From contig NZ_JAQSDA010000020.1 in assembly GCF_029945685.1 (NCBI RefSeq), positions 1 to 64,000 on the forward strand: 64,000 bases of DNA, read 5' to 3'. Position numbers and translations under genes: made by a program. This document shows, piece after piece, positions 45,055 to 55,000 of this stretch. Every line of letters begins with the position of its first letter. Position 1 is the first letter of the stretch. The DNA is from Polaromonas sp. (lineage in GTDB: Bacteria; Pseudomonadota; Gammaproteobacteria; Burkholderiales; Burkholderiaceae_C). Under the pieces are notes generated by a model that saw only the letters and a list, made by a program, of their open reading frames with translations, was not told the DNA's origin and did no database searches.

Positions 45055-48000
45055 ATGTTCGAAAAACTCATACACGCCTCGCTCTCCAACCGCCTGATGG
45101 TGGTGGTGCTGTCGGTGGTGCTGCTGCTGGTCGGTGCGCTGACGCTGGTCCAGATGCCGGTGGACGTATTCCCCGATCTGAACAAACCGACGGTCACGCT
45201 GCAGGCCGAAGCCGGTGGCATGGCGCCTGAAGAAGTTGAGCAGCTCATCACTGCGCCGCTGGAGATTGCGATGGGCGGCATACCGGGCGTGGAAAGCATC
45301 CGCTCCATTTCCAGCGTTGGCCTGACCTTCGTCTACGTCACCTTCGATTGGAAAACCGACTTCTACCGCGCCCGCCAGATGGTGGGGGAACGGCTGCAAC
45401 TGGCGCGCGAGCAATTGCCCCAAGGTGTGACACATGTCGGCATGGGGCCGATCAGCTCCATCATGGGCGAGATCATGCTGCTGGCCCTGCCGATTGACAC
45501 CAGCAAGATCAGCCCGATGGCGGTGCGTGAATACGCAGATTTCGTGATGCGCCCGCGCCTGCTGACCTTGCCAGGCGTGGCCCAGGTGGTGCCGATAGGT
45601 GGCGAGGTGCGCCAGTACCAGGTGCAGCCCGACACCGCACTCATGGCAGCGCTGAAGATTGACCTCGAAAGCATCGAAGCGGCGCTCAAGGGTTTTTCGG
45701 GCAACTCCAGCGGCGGCTTTCTTGAGCTGAACTCGCGCGAGTACCTGATCCGCAACATCGGCCGCACTACGCGGCTGCAGGACCTGGAGCGCCTGCCGGT
45801 GGCGTTTCAAAACGGCAAGCCCATCCAGCTCAACCAGGTCGCCAAAGTCACCTTTGCGCCGGCCATCAAGCGCGGTGACGCCGGCCTGAACGGTCAGCCG
45901 GCGGTCATTCTGGGCATTCAGAAGCAGCCTGACGCCGATACCGTGGCACTGACGGAAAAAGTCGAGGCCGCCATCGAGGAGCTGAAGAAGGGCATGCCAC
46001 CCGGCATGGGTACCCCCCAAGTCACCATGCGCCAGGCGAACTTTATTGAATCGTCTGTGAATACACTCAAAGGCAAGTTGATGCTGGCGTTTGCTGTTGT
46101 GGCGGTAGTGCTGTATTTATTTCTGCTGAACGTTCGCACCACCGTGATTTCTCTGGTGGCCATACCGATTTCGTTCATGGCAACCGTGCTGGTTTTCAAG
46201 TATTTCGGTTTCTCCATCAACACAATGACGCTGGGTGGTCTGACAATTGCCATCGGCGAGCTGGTAGATGACGCTGTGGTGGGTGTGGAAAATGTGCTGC
46301 GCCGCTTGAAAATGGACCGCGCAGCACATCCCACCCGACGACTTGGCCCCTTGGAGTTGATTGCCAAGGCCACTCTCGAAGTGCGCTCTGGCATCGTGAT
46401 TGCCACCTTGATTGTTGTGCTGGTATTGGTGCCGCTATTCTTTCTGCCAGGTGTTGAGGGGCGCTTGATGCAGCCGCTGGCTGTGGCTTACATCGTCGCC
46501 ATGCTTGCATCAATGCTCGTCTCGGTGACGCTCACGCCAGTGATGGCGTACTACCTGTTGCCGAAAATGAAAGGGCTGGACCATGGCGATACGCGGGCCC
46601 AGCTTTGGCTGAAAGCACGCTACGCCAAAGCACTTGCATATGTGCTGGGGCGTCCTCGCACATGGGTACTGGCCGGCGCTGCGGCGGCGGTGCTGGCCAT
46701 GGCGGCCGTGCCGTTCTTTCCCACCACCTTTTTGCCCCCCTTCAACGAAGGCGTGGCACTGGTCGGTTTGCGCTTGAACCCCGGCACCACTCTTACAGAA
46801 TCGGCTCGCATCGGAAGCATTGCTGAAAAAGCCCTGGCGGAAGTGCCGGAGGTGGAACATGTGGGCCGACGTTCGGGCCGTGCCGAGCTTGATGAACACG
46901 CCGAAGGGGTACATGTGTCGGAGCTGGACCTCAAGCTAAAACGCAGTGACCGCAGCATGGAAGATATCTATGCCGATATTCGCAAACGCGTGGCCACATT
47001 GCCAGCAGCCATCGGCATCGGACAGCCGATCAGCCACCGTATCGACCACATGTTGTCAGGCGTGCGCTCGCAAATCGCTGTCAAGATTTTTGGCGACGAC
47101 CTGGACACTCTGCGCACGCAGGCCGAGGCGCTGCGCCAAAAACTCCTTGGCATCAATGGCGTGGTCGACCTTGAGGTGGAAAAGCAGGTGCTGACGCCGC
47201 AGATCAAGATCCAGGTGGACTATGACCGCGCGCTGGGCCTGGGCCTGCCGCCGGCCAAACTTCTGCAGGAGCTGCAGGTGCTGATCGATGGCGAAAAGGT
47301 CACGCAAATCGTCGAGGGCAGCCGCCGCTTCAACCTGGTGCTGCGCCTGCCTGAGGCCTCGCGCGGCATCGAAGGTCTGCGTAACCTGATGATAGACACA
47401 CCCGGCGGACGGGTGCCGCTGAGCCAGCTCGCCAGCGTGGAGGAAGGCGACGGCCCGAACCAGGTCAGCCGCGACGATGGCCGCCGGCGCATCGTGCTGT
47501 CAGCCAACGCGCAAGGCCGGGCTCTGAGCGAAGTGGTGGCCGACATGCGGGCGGCAATTGCTGCAACCGACCTGCCGGAGGGCTATTTCATCACCATCGG
47601 CGGGCAGTTCCAGGCGCAGGAAGACGCGTCGCGCCTGATTGGTCTCCTGTCGCTCGCCTCAGTGGCAATGATCTTTTTAATTCTTTACTCGCGCTACAGA
47701 TCCGCGGTACTGGCGGCCATCATCATGGCCAACATACCGCTGGCGCTGGTCGGTGCGGTGGTAGGACTTTGGCTTTCTGGGCAACCGCTGTCGGTCGCGG
47801 CGCTGGTGGGTTTTATCACCCTGGCAGGCATCGCGATCCGCAACGGCATTCTGAAGGTATCGCACTACATCAACCTCTGCGCCTTTGAAGGGGAGAACTT
47901 CGGCAATGCCATGTTGCTGCGCGGCTCGCAGGAGCGGCTCACGCCGGTGCTGATGACCGCGCTGGTGGCGGCACTGGCGCTGGCCCCGCTCTTGTTCGAG

Positions 48001-48168
48001 GCCGACATGCCGGGCACAGAAATACTGCACCCGGTGGCGGTGGTGATTTTCTCGGGACTGATCACCTCGACCCTGCTCGATTCCTTCTTGACGCCTGCCA
48101 TGGTGGCCTTGTTTGGTCGCAAGCCAATTGAGGTGCTTGTCGCCGATTCCGGTTCTGAAACGTTTTAA
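45055..48168 (+). CDS. czcA: Heavy-metal RND efflux pump (CzcA/CusA family)
   Basis: This is the proton-driven inner-membrane pump of the tripartite system. The 1037-residue protein has the RND layout: one amino-terminal helix, a large periplasmic loop (about 35-335), six helices, a second loop and six more. The fourth helix reads GGLTIAIGELVDDAVVGVEN, which keeps the aspartate and glutamate of the proton path (VDD, VEN) but lacks the DFG found in typical CzcA. Zinc, cadmium or cobalt export is therefore likely but not certain. The ATG at 45055 with CAGGGG upstream is chosen over a longer frame overlapping czcB. Confidence 0.92.
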   Translation: MFEKLIHASLSNRLMVVVLSVVLLLVGALTLVQMPVDVFPDLNKPTVTLQAEAGGMAPEEVEQLITAPLEIAMGGIPGVESIRSISSVGLTFVYVTFDWKTDFYRARQMVGERLQLAREQLPQGVTHVGMGPISSIMGEIMLLALPIDTSKISPMAVREYADFVMRPRLLTLPGVAQVVPIGGEVRQYQVQPDTALMAALKIDLESIEAALKGFSGNSSGGFLELNSREYLIRNIGRTTRLQDLERLPVAFQNGKPIQLNQVAKVTFAPAIKRGDAGLNGQPAVILGIQKQPDADTVALTEKVEAAIEELKKGMPPGMGTPQVTMRQANFIESSVNTLKGKLMLAFAVVAVVLYLFLLNVRTTVISLVAIPISFMATVLVFKYFGFSINTMTLGGLTIAIGELVDDAVVGVENVLRRLKMDRAAHPTRRLGPLELIAKATLEVRSGIVIATLIVVLVLVPLFFLPGVEGRLMQPLAVAYIVAMLASMLVSVTLTPVMAYYLLPKMKGLDHGDTRAQLWLKARYAKALAYVLGRPRTWVLAGAAAAVLAMAAVPFFPTTFLPPFNEGVALVGLRLNPGTTLTESARIGSIAEKALAEVPEVEHVGRRSGRAELDEHAEGVHVSELDLKLKRSDRSMEDIYADIRKRVATLPAAIGIGQPISHRIDHMLSGVRSQIAVKIFGDDLDTLRTQAEALRQKLLGINGVVDLEVEKQVLTPQIKIQVDYDRALGLGLPPAKLLQELQVLIDGEKVTQIVEGSRRFNLVLRLPEASRGIEGLRNLMIDTPGGRVPLSQLASVEEGDGPNQVSRDDGRRRIVLSANAQGRALSEVVADMRAAIAATDLPEGYFITIGGQFQAQEDASRLIGLLSLASVAMIFLILYSRYRSAVLAAIIMANIPLALVGAVVGLWLSGQPLSVAALVGFITLAGIAIRNGILKVSHYINLCAFEGENFGNAMLLRGSQERLTPVLMTALVAALALAPLLFEADMPGTEILHPVAVVIFSGLITSTLLDSFLTPAMVALFGRKPIEVLVADSGSETF

Positions 48169-48212
48169 CCTCACCCGTTCATTTTTTATCACCCACTTGA
48201 AAGGTAACTTCA

Positions 48213-48590
48213 ATGAAACTCCATCCCCTCGGTCTGGCCATCTGCCTTGCACTTTCCAGCACAGCCGCCCTGGCTGCTGGCAACCACGGCCACGACCCCA
48301 AATTCGGCGGCGTGGTGGTCGAAACCAAAGCGGGCGATCTGGAAATCGTCGCCAAGCCGGATGCCATCGTGATTTACGTCAGCGACCACGGAAACCCCAT
48401 GAAGCTGGACGGCGCCAAGGCCAAGGTCACGCTGCTCAATGGCACCGACAAATCCGAAACCGAGCTGCTACCTGCCGGCGACAAGCTGGAAGCCAAAGGC
48501 GCCTTCAAGGTCGCCAAAGGCACCAAAGGTGTTGCGGTGGTCACGTTGGCAGGCAGGCCTCCGGCCACGGCGCGTTTTGAAGTGAAGTAA
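48213..48590 (+). CDS. Secreted protein of the czc operon
   Basis: This 125-residue protein has a signal peptide (MKLHPLGLAICLALSSTAAL, then AAG), a His pair region (GNHGHDPKFGG) and a beta-rich body with a repeated VAKGTKGVAVV-like strand pattern. I do not recognise a named family; it resembles small periplasmic proteins that accompany metal efflux operons. It follows czcA after 44 bases. Metal binding by the amino-terminal His cluster is possible. Confidence 0.7.
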   Translation: MKLHPLGLAICLALSSTAALAAGNHGHDPKFGGVVVETKAGDLEIVAKPDAIVIYVSDHGNPMKLDGAKAKVTLLNGTDKSETELLPAGDKLEAKGAFKVAKGTKGVAVVTLAGRPPATARFEVK

Positions 48591-48734
48591 GCGTCAATCT
48601 GCGCAGCATGCTAGCTCGCGGCACGCCATCGTCACTTTGAGCACCAAAGGTGGGTACACCGCGATAAAACGCGTCCTGTAAGGACTGCTTAGAGCTGTCA
48701 CCCTTGTTTGCAATTTTCATGCGTGACGGCCTTG

Positions 48735-50057
48735 TCAAGAAGGCCAGCGCTGGTGTTCATCGTCAATGACATAGGCATGGGAATGTCTGCGGTCGGCAGA
48801 CGCTGTATCGGATTCGCCGCCGAGGTGTGGATGCTCCGGGACAAGGTCTTCGTGCCGATGCGAGAGTTCAATCGGATCTGCTGCCGGCCAAAGCCGCATC
48901 GAGAGCACCAACGCCGCGCTGGCGACTACCCCCAGCGTAACGAAACTGGCGGTCAAACCGAATTTGGCACCCAACCAGCCTGCTAGGGGGTAAGTTATCA
49001 GCCAGCAAGCATGAGACAAGGCGAACTGTGCTGCAAAGAGTGCCGGACGATCTGTATCGCTAGAAGAGCGGCGGAGCAGCCGCCCCGACGGCGTCTGCGC
49101 TAGCGAATAGCCAAGGCCCAGCACAAACCAAAGCGGCAGCAACACGGTGTAGCGGGAAGCCAGCGCAGCACCCACGAGAAGGCCAATGGCAATTACGCCA
49201 GCTCCCACCAGCATCGCGCGCCGTTCCGGGACACGGTCGAGCACTTTGGGTAACACCAACGCAATCAACATCGAACCAGCTCCGAAGCAGGCCAAAGCGA
49301 TGGCGGTTGCGGTCTGAGTCAAGCCAAAACCAGCCTGCACCAGCACCACGGTGTTGACAATGACCATCGCACTGCCTGAGGCGATAGCGAGGTTGAGGGC
49401 GAGAAGGCCCCGCAGCCGCGGCGTGGCAAGGTAGATGCGTATCCCACGGGTGGTTCGCTCATAAATGCTGCGCTTCGGCGGAATCTTGGGTCGGGGCAGG
49501 ACGGCTGAAACGACAAGTGCTGCGGAGGCCAGGAAGCCAACCACGGTACCGCCGAAGAGGCTGTGATAGCTGACCACGGTCAAAAGCAAGGCGGCCAGCA
49601 TCGGGCTGACCAGGCTTTCGAGGTCGTAAGCCAGTCGAGACAGGGACAAGGCCTTGGTGTAGGCGTTCTCTCCGGGCAAAACGTCCGGAATTGTTGCCTG
49701 GAAGGTGGGTGTAAATGCGGCGGAAGCCGATTGCAGTACGAAGATCAATACATAGATCTCCCAGATCTGCGTCACAAAGGGCAGGATCAACGCCACAGCG
49801 GCTCGAACCAGATCCAGCGCCACCAGCACCGCGCGACGCGGAAGGCGCTCGGCGAGGGCCGATGCAATGGGGGCAATGCAAATGTAGGCCAGCATTTTGA
49901 TGGCCAGTGCGGTTCCCAGGACGGCTCCAGCGTTTGCACCGGCCAGGTCGAAAGCAAGCAGGCCCAAGGCGACCGTGGCCAAACCGGTTCCCAGGAGCGC
50001 AATAACTTGCGCGAGAAACAGGTGCCGGTAAGTTCTGTTGGCGAGGACTTCAAGCAT
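48735..50057 (-). CDS. Major facilitator transporter with His-rich tail (NreB-like)
   Basis: The 440-residue protein has about 12 membrane helices and a carboxy-terminal tail rich in His (ELSHRHEDLVPEHPH, RRHSHAYVIDDEHQ), as in NreB-type nickel exporters. It includes MFS-type elements such as LPRRAVLVALD after the second helix pair. GAGGGAACC precedes the ATG. It is divergent from a CsoR/RcnR-type repressor gene, with a dyad operator in the gap. Nickel or cobalt export is likely by context. A frameshifted paralogue lies at 59762. Confidence 0.83.
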   Translation of the reverse strand: MLEVLANRTYRHLFLAQVIALLGTGLATVALGLLAFDLAGANAGAVLGTALAIKMLAYICIAPIASALAERLPRRAVLVALDLVRAAVALILPFVTQIWEIYVLIFVLQSASAAFTPTFQATIPDVLPGENAYTKALSLSRLAYDLESLVSPMLAALLLTVVSYHSLFGGTVVGFLASAALVVSAVLPRPKIPPKRSIYERTTRGIRIYLATPRLRGLLALNLAIASGSAMVIVNTVVLVQAGFGLTQTATAIALACFGAGSMLIALVLPKVLDRVPERRAMLVGAGVIAIGLLVGAALASRYTVLLPLWFVLGLGYSLAQTPSGRLLRRSSSDTDRPALFAAQFALSHACWLITYPLAGWLGAKFGLTASFVTLGVVASAALVLSMRLWPAADPIELSHRHEDLVPEHPHLGGESDTASADRRHSHAYVIDDEHQRWPS

Positions 50058-50131
50058 GTTTTGGTTCCCTCAAAAGGCTCGAAAATGCCGACATGGCCTG
50101 CCAAATGCGCCTCATCTGTGACGGTGATGAC

Positions 50132-50162
50132 TTGACTTTAACCTATCCTGGGGGGTAGGATA
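50132..50162 (+). promoter_or_regulatory. Repressor operator over a sigma-70-type promoter
   Basis: TATCCTGGGGGGTAGGATA at 50144-50162 has arms TATCCT and AGGATA around a G6-T core, very like the G-tract operators of RcnR/CsoR repressors. It overlaps the -10 element TAGGAT (50156-50161), which pairs with TTGACT (50132-50137) at 18 bases. The repressor gene starts eight bases downstream. Confidence 0.72.
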
Positions 50163-50169
50163 CCTATAA

Positions 50170-50448
50170 ATGTCCGAAAACCATCTTCATACGGCTCATC
50201 CTGATGTGGTCAAGCGCCTGAAGCGGGCGCATGGGCATCTGAAAAATGTCATTGTCATGATCGAGGAAGAGCGATCGTGCATTGACATTGCCCAACAACT
50301 TCACGCGGTGGAGCGCGCCATCAGTGCGGCAAAGAAGTTGGTGATTCACGACCACCTGGATTACTGCCTTGAAGAGGTCGCAGGGGCAGGTCCTGCCGCA
50401 ATGCGTTCTTCCATTGCGGAGTTCAAGGACATTACCAAGTATCTGTAA
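50170..50448 (+). CDS. CsoR/RcnR-family metal-sensing repressor
   Basis: The 92-residue all-helical protein has the family layout: His near the start (NHLHTAH), HPDVVKRLKRAHGHLKNVI, Cys37 in SCIDIAQQLHAVERAI, and His60, His62 and Cys66 in VIHDHLDYCLEE. The His/Cys set is that of the nickel/cobalt RcnR branch rather than copper CsoR. It would leave its DNA when metal binds. Its own promoter holds a G-tract dyad. The following genes encode an RND efflux system. NreA proteins belong to this family, and NreB is the likely type of the divergent MFS gene. Confidence 0.88.
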   Translation: MSENHLHTAHPDVVKRLKRAHGHLKNVIVMIEEERSCIDIAQQLHAVERAISAAKKLVIHDHLDYCLEEVAGAGPAAMRSSIAEFKDITKYL

Positions 50449-50826
50449 ATGCGCAGAGCTACTCGAACCGTTCTGTCGATGTTGATGCTGGTCTTCCTGC
50501 TGACGAGCATGGGTGCACGCGGATTCCATTCGAAAGAATTTGTCCACGATTTGGACCATCACGGTCAAACAAGCGTTGCAACTCTGGACAGCGTCCACAC
50601 ACGTTCGTTTGAGCCTGGCGAAGCGTCTAAGGCAGACCCGATCGACGAACTGGAGCACCAGCTGTTTCACGCTGTCAGTACGCTGTACATGCTGGCGAGC
50701 GCTACTGCAAGTTTTTCCTGGGATGCTTCAGCCCAGATATTGGTGCCTGCCTCAAGTTCCTCCAGTCTGCCAGTAGCGGAGCTTGAGCCTCCCTTCCGAC
50801 CTCCCCGAAGCTCCGCCTTCATCTAA
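50449..50826 (+). CDS. Small secreted protein heading the second RND operon
   Basis: The gene begins immediately after the stop of the repressor gene. The 125-residue product has a signal peptide (MRRATRTVLSMLMLVFLLTS, then MGARG) and scattered His residues (FHSKEF, HDLDHHG, ELEHQLFH). It ends with a Ser/Pro-rich tail with ELEPPFRPP. It resembles in layout the CzcI-like protein at 41614 and the His-rich protein at 58962. The function is unknown; a role in sensing or holding periplasmic metal is a guess. Confidence 0.62.
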   Translation: MRRATRTVLSMLMLVFLLTSMGARGFHSKEFVHDLDHHGQTSVATLDSVHTRSFEPGEASKADPIDELEHQLFHAVSTLYMLASATASFSWDASAQILVPASSSSSLPVAELEPPFRPPRSSAFI

Positions 50827-50925
50827 CTCCGCCTGCGCCGCGGAGTTCCTCGCGCTTTTTCTTTCTCCTGCTCGTCGAGCGGCGTAGCCACGTTTGGCAC
50901 GTCTTCACACTATTTGAGGTTAGCC

Positions 50926-52056
50926 ATGAGACTAAAAAATCCGTCCTTCCGGGGCCGCGTATACGCGGGTGCCGCAGCGGCGTTGTGCGTTTTCACACTT
51001 TCTGCGCAGGCACAGAGTCGGCCAGCCAAGTTTGCTGTTGCCAATGCGCAGGTGCAGGCTCTTGGCATCCAGACAGCGCCCTTGCAAACTCAGGCAGAGT
51101 CGGTGCGAACCAGTTTTCCTGCGCAGGTCGTGATTCCACCAAATGCGGAGCAGGTGATCAGTTCGCCGGTAACGGGTCTGATCTCTCAGTTGCTGGTGCA
51201 GCCGAACCAGATGGTGCGTGTCGGTGCGCCGTTGGTCCGCATTGCCAGCCCGGAACTTGGTCAACTGCAACTGCAACTGCTTCAGGCGAACACGCGCGCA
51301 ACACTGGCAAGACAGGCGGCCAAGCGTGAACAGTATCTCTTTGGCGAGGGCCTCATTGCGCAGCGCCGTGTGCAAGAGGCTCAAGCTGCCTTGCAGGAAG
51401 CCGAGGCGACATTGAAACAGGCTAAAACAGCATTGCGACTGAGCGGTATGTCGATGGCGGCCATCGACAAGGTTGCTGCCTCTGGCAATCCCCAGGACAG
51501 CATGGTGCTGGCCGCAACGCAGGCGGGGGTTGTTACCGAGATCAAAGCCAAGCCAGGTCAACGGGTTGACTCGGCTACTCCTTTGATGCATCTGGCCCAG
51601 ACCGATACGCTATGGCTCGAAATTCAGGTGCCAGTTGCCGAAAGCGCGAGTTGGGCACCGGGCAGCAAGCTGAAAGTTCAAGGGCGCGACATCACGGCGC
51701 AAATCATGAGCAGCAGCGCCATGGTGGCGTCCGGCAGTCAGATGGTGGTGATGCGCGCCCTTGTTCAGGGCAAAGCAGGCCAAGTACGCCCCGGCGAGTT
51801 GTTGACCGTCGAACTGCCGGCAGCTGCTACGGCTGGCGCATGGGATCTTCCACTTTCTGCGGTGGCTCATGACGGTGATCAGGGCTACGTTTTTGTGCGC
51901 ACACCGGACGGATTTGAAGCGAGAGCTGTCAAAGTTTCGGCCAGCTCCGGTCAGCGCGTCCGGGTTCAGGGGCCCGTTAAAGCGGGCGAGGAGGTCGCGA
52001 TCAGTGGCGTGGTGGCACTCAAGGGCGCATGGCTTAATGAAAAGGGGAGCAAGTAA
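50926..52056 (+). CDS. RND efflux adaptor protein
   Basis: The 376-residue protein has a signal peptide (ending LSAQAQ) and the membrane-fusion layout: lipoyl half (VISSPVTGLISQLLVQPNQMV), a helical hairpin at about 120-185 with Ala/Gln/Leu heptads, a second lipoyl half, and beta-barrel domains. It connects the pump at 52056 with the TolC-type channel at 55431. The ATG at 50926 follows TGAGGTTAGCC; a TTG 12 bases upstream is a weak alternative. Its stop overlaps the pump start by one base (TAATG). Confidence 0.9.
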   Translation: MRLKNPSFRGRVYAGAAAALCVFTLSAQAQSRPAKFAVANAQVQALGIQTAPLQTQAESVRTSFPAQVVIPPNAEQVISSPVTGLISQLLVQPNQMVRVGAPLVRIASPELGQLQLQLLQANTRATLARQAAKREQYLFGEGLIAQRRVQEAQAALQEAEATLKQAKTALRLSGMSMAAIDKVAASGNPQDSMVLAATQAGVVTEIKAKPGQRVDSATPLMHLAQTDTLWLEIQVPVAESASWAPGSKLKVQGRDITAQIMSSSAMVASGSQMVVMRALVQGKAGQVRPGELLTVELPAAATAGAWDLPLSAVAHDGDQGYVFVRTPDGFEARAVKVSASSGQRVRVQGPVKAGEEVAISGVVALKGAWLNEKGSK

Positions 52057-55000
52057 TGCTTTCCCGCCTTGTTCAATTTTCCCTGGCGCAACGTCTGTTT
52101 GTGCTGATGGCGACCTTGATGGTGGCCGGTGCAGGCTGGTACGCCTTGCGCGGCTTGCCGATCGACGCGTTCCCTGACGTATCCAGCACGCAAGTCAAAA
52201 TCATCATGAAAGCGCCCGGGATGACCCCGGAAGAAGTTGAGAGCCGCATTGCGGTGCCGATTGAAGTCGAGATGCTCGGCATCCCAAAAACCAAAATTCT
52301 CCGCTCCGTCACCAAGTACGGTCTGGTCGATGTGACGATTGACTTCGAGGACGGCACCGACATTTACTGGGCGCGTCAACAGGTGAGCGAACGCTTGGGC
52401 GGCCTGACAGAAAATCTTCCTACCGGCATCTCCGGTGGCATGGCTCCGGTCACGACCCCGCTCGGAGAAATGTACATGTTCACGGTGGAGGGCGAGACGC
52501 TGTCCCTGGCGGAAAGGCGCAGCGTGCTCGATTGGGTTATCCGTCCTGCGCTAAGAACCGTGCCGGGCGTTGCAGACGTTAATGCGCTGGGGGGAGTCGT
52601 CAGAGCCTTTGAGGTGGTTCCGGATCAGGCCAGTATGGCGGCGAGTGGCGTGACCATCATGCAACTGAAGGAAGCGATCGGAGCGAACAATCGCAACGAT
52701 GGTGCCGGCAGGCTTGGTGAAGGTGACGAAGTCTTGCTGGTCCGCAGCGAGGGCAGCATCACCAGCCTTGAAGATCTGCGCGCCATCGTGGTGACCATGA
52801 AGGATGGCGCACCCGTTCGCCTGGGTAACCTGGCCGAGGTCAAGATCGGGACTGTGACCCGCTACGGTGTTGTGACGCAAAGTGGACGCGGCGAGGCCGT
52901 GCAAGGCTTGGTACTGGGCCTGGCCGGAGCCAACGCGAAAATGGTGGTGGAGGGCGTACGCAAGAAGCTGGAGGAACTCCAGCCGACCCTGCCGGCAGGC
53001 GTCGAGATCAAGACTTTTTATGACCGCGCTTCGCTGGTTTCCAAGGCGGTTAACGCCGTCACGACCGCACTGATCGAAGCAACCGTACTGGTCATCGTGC
53101 TGCTCGGCCTCTTTCTGGGCAATATACGCGCGGCGCTGACGGTGGCCATGGTGCTCCCCTTGGCGGCGCTGATCACTTTCATCCTGATGCGGACCTTCGG
53201 CATGTCGGCCAACCTGATGAGCCTGGGCGGCTTGGCCATCGCGATCGGCATGCTGGTTGATGCTGCCGTGGTCGTTGTGGAAAACATCGTGCAGCGTCTG
53301 GCGACCGATCCCACCGCCGGCAAACTCCCCCGGTTACACACCATTTACCGGGCAGTGCGTGAAGTAGCGGTTCCGGTCACGGCCGGGATTTTGATCATCA
53401 TCACCGTCTTTCTGCCGCTGCTCACTCTGCAAGGCCTGGAAGGCAAGTACTTTGTGCCGGTGGCGCTGACCATCGTCTTCGCCTTGGCCGGTTCGCTGGT
53501 GTTGTCGCTGACCATCATTCCGGTGTTGGCGTCTTACCTGCTGCGCGAAGTCAAACACGAAGACCCGTGGCTGCCGCGCAAGCTTTTGAAACTCTATGAA
53601 CCAGCGCTTGTCTGGGGCCTGCAACGGCAGCGTGTCGTTGCAGCCGCCGCAGCTGTCATGCTTTTGGCGGCCGGGTTGATTTACACCCAGGTTGGCAAGA
53701 CCTTCATGCCGACAATGGACGAAGGCGACTTGATCGTGGGCATTGAGAAACTCCCGTCGATCAGCCTGGAACAAAGCGCTGCGCTTGACCTGAAAATCCA
53801 CCGCGCTCTTATGCAAGCCATCCCGGAAGTGCATGGCATCGTCGCGCGTGCTGGCTCCGATGAAATCGGCCTCGATCCGATGGGACTGAACCAGACCGAT
53901 ACCTACTTGCTGTTGAAGCCGCAAGGCGAGTGGCGCATGAAATCCAAAGAAGCGCTGATGGACGAGGTGCGCAAGGTCCTCGATCCCATGCCTGGTATCG
54001 AATACAGCTTCACGCAACCCATCGAAATGCGGGTTTCCGAGATGATCATCGGTGTGCGTGGCGACCTGGCCGTCAAGATTTTTGGCCCCGACCTGGACAA
54101 GCTGAACGAGTATGCAAACCAGGTAGAAACGCTGCTCAAGACCGTTTCTGGAAATCAGGACGTGTACACCGTGCAAAACGACGGTGTGCAGTATCTGCGG
54201 GTAGCGGTGGATCGTTTGCAGGCCGGGCGACTGGGCTTGAGCGTCGAGGAGATCCAGGATGCCCTGCGTACGCAGATTGAAGGCCAGCGGGCTGGCGTTG
54301 TTATTGAGGGCAACCGCCGCACGCCCATCGTCTTGCGTGGTGCCGAAAGTGTCCGGATGTCGCCAGCCGATTTCGGTGCCATGCGTATCACGACCAAGGA
54401 TGGCAATACGGTCCCCTTGACCAGCGTCGCAAAACTTGAACGAGCAGCGGGTCCGGTCAAGATTGACCGCGAAATGGGGAGCCGTTACAGCGTGGTCATT
54501 GCCAACGTAGCCGGCCGGGACCTGGTGGGGTTTGTGGAAGAAGCAAGGACGCTGGTGACGCAAAAAGTGCCGCTAGACACAGGTTACCGCATCAGCTGGG
54601 GTGGTCAATTCGAAAACCAGCAGCGCGCCGCAGCCCGGCTGACGGTGGTCGTTCCGGTCGCACTGGGGTTGATTTTCGTGCTGCTTTTTTCTACCTTCCG
54701 GTCCGTGCGCCAGGCCCTGCTTATTTTGAGCATCATCCCGTTTGCGCTGGTGGGCGGAATCGTCGCCTTGTGGGTGACCGGCGAATACCTGTCGGTGCCG
54801 GCATCGGTGGGCTTCATCGCTTTGCTGGGCATCACGGTGCTCAATGGGGTCGTGCTGGTGAGTTATTTCAATCAACTCCAAAGCGAGGGAATGAAACTGA
54901 GTGAGGTCGTTTTGCAGGGAGCGAAGCGCCGGCTGCGGCCGGTGCTGATGACGGCCTCCATTACCGCCTTTGGCTTGATTCCGCTGCTGTTCGCAACCGG

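Noticed and set aside
53334-54563. A 409-codon minus-strand frame opposite the second RND pump
   Set aside because: It is a shadow of a clearly real pump gene, with no recognisable motif or ribosome site.
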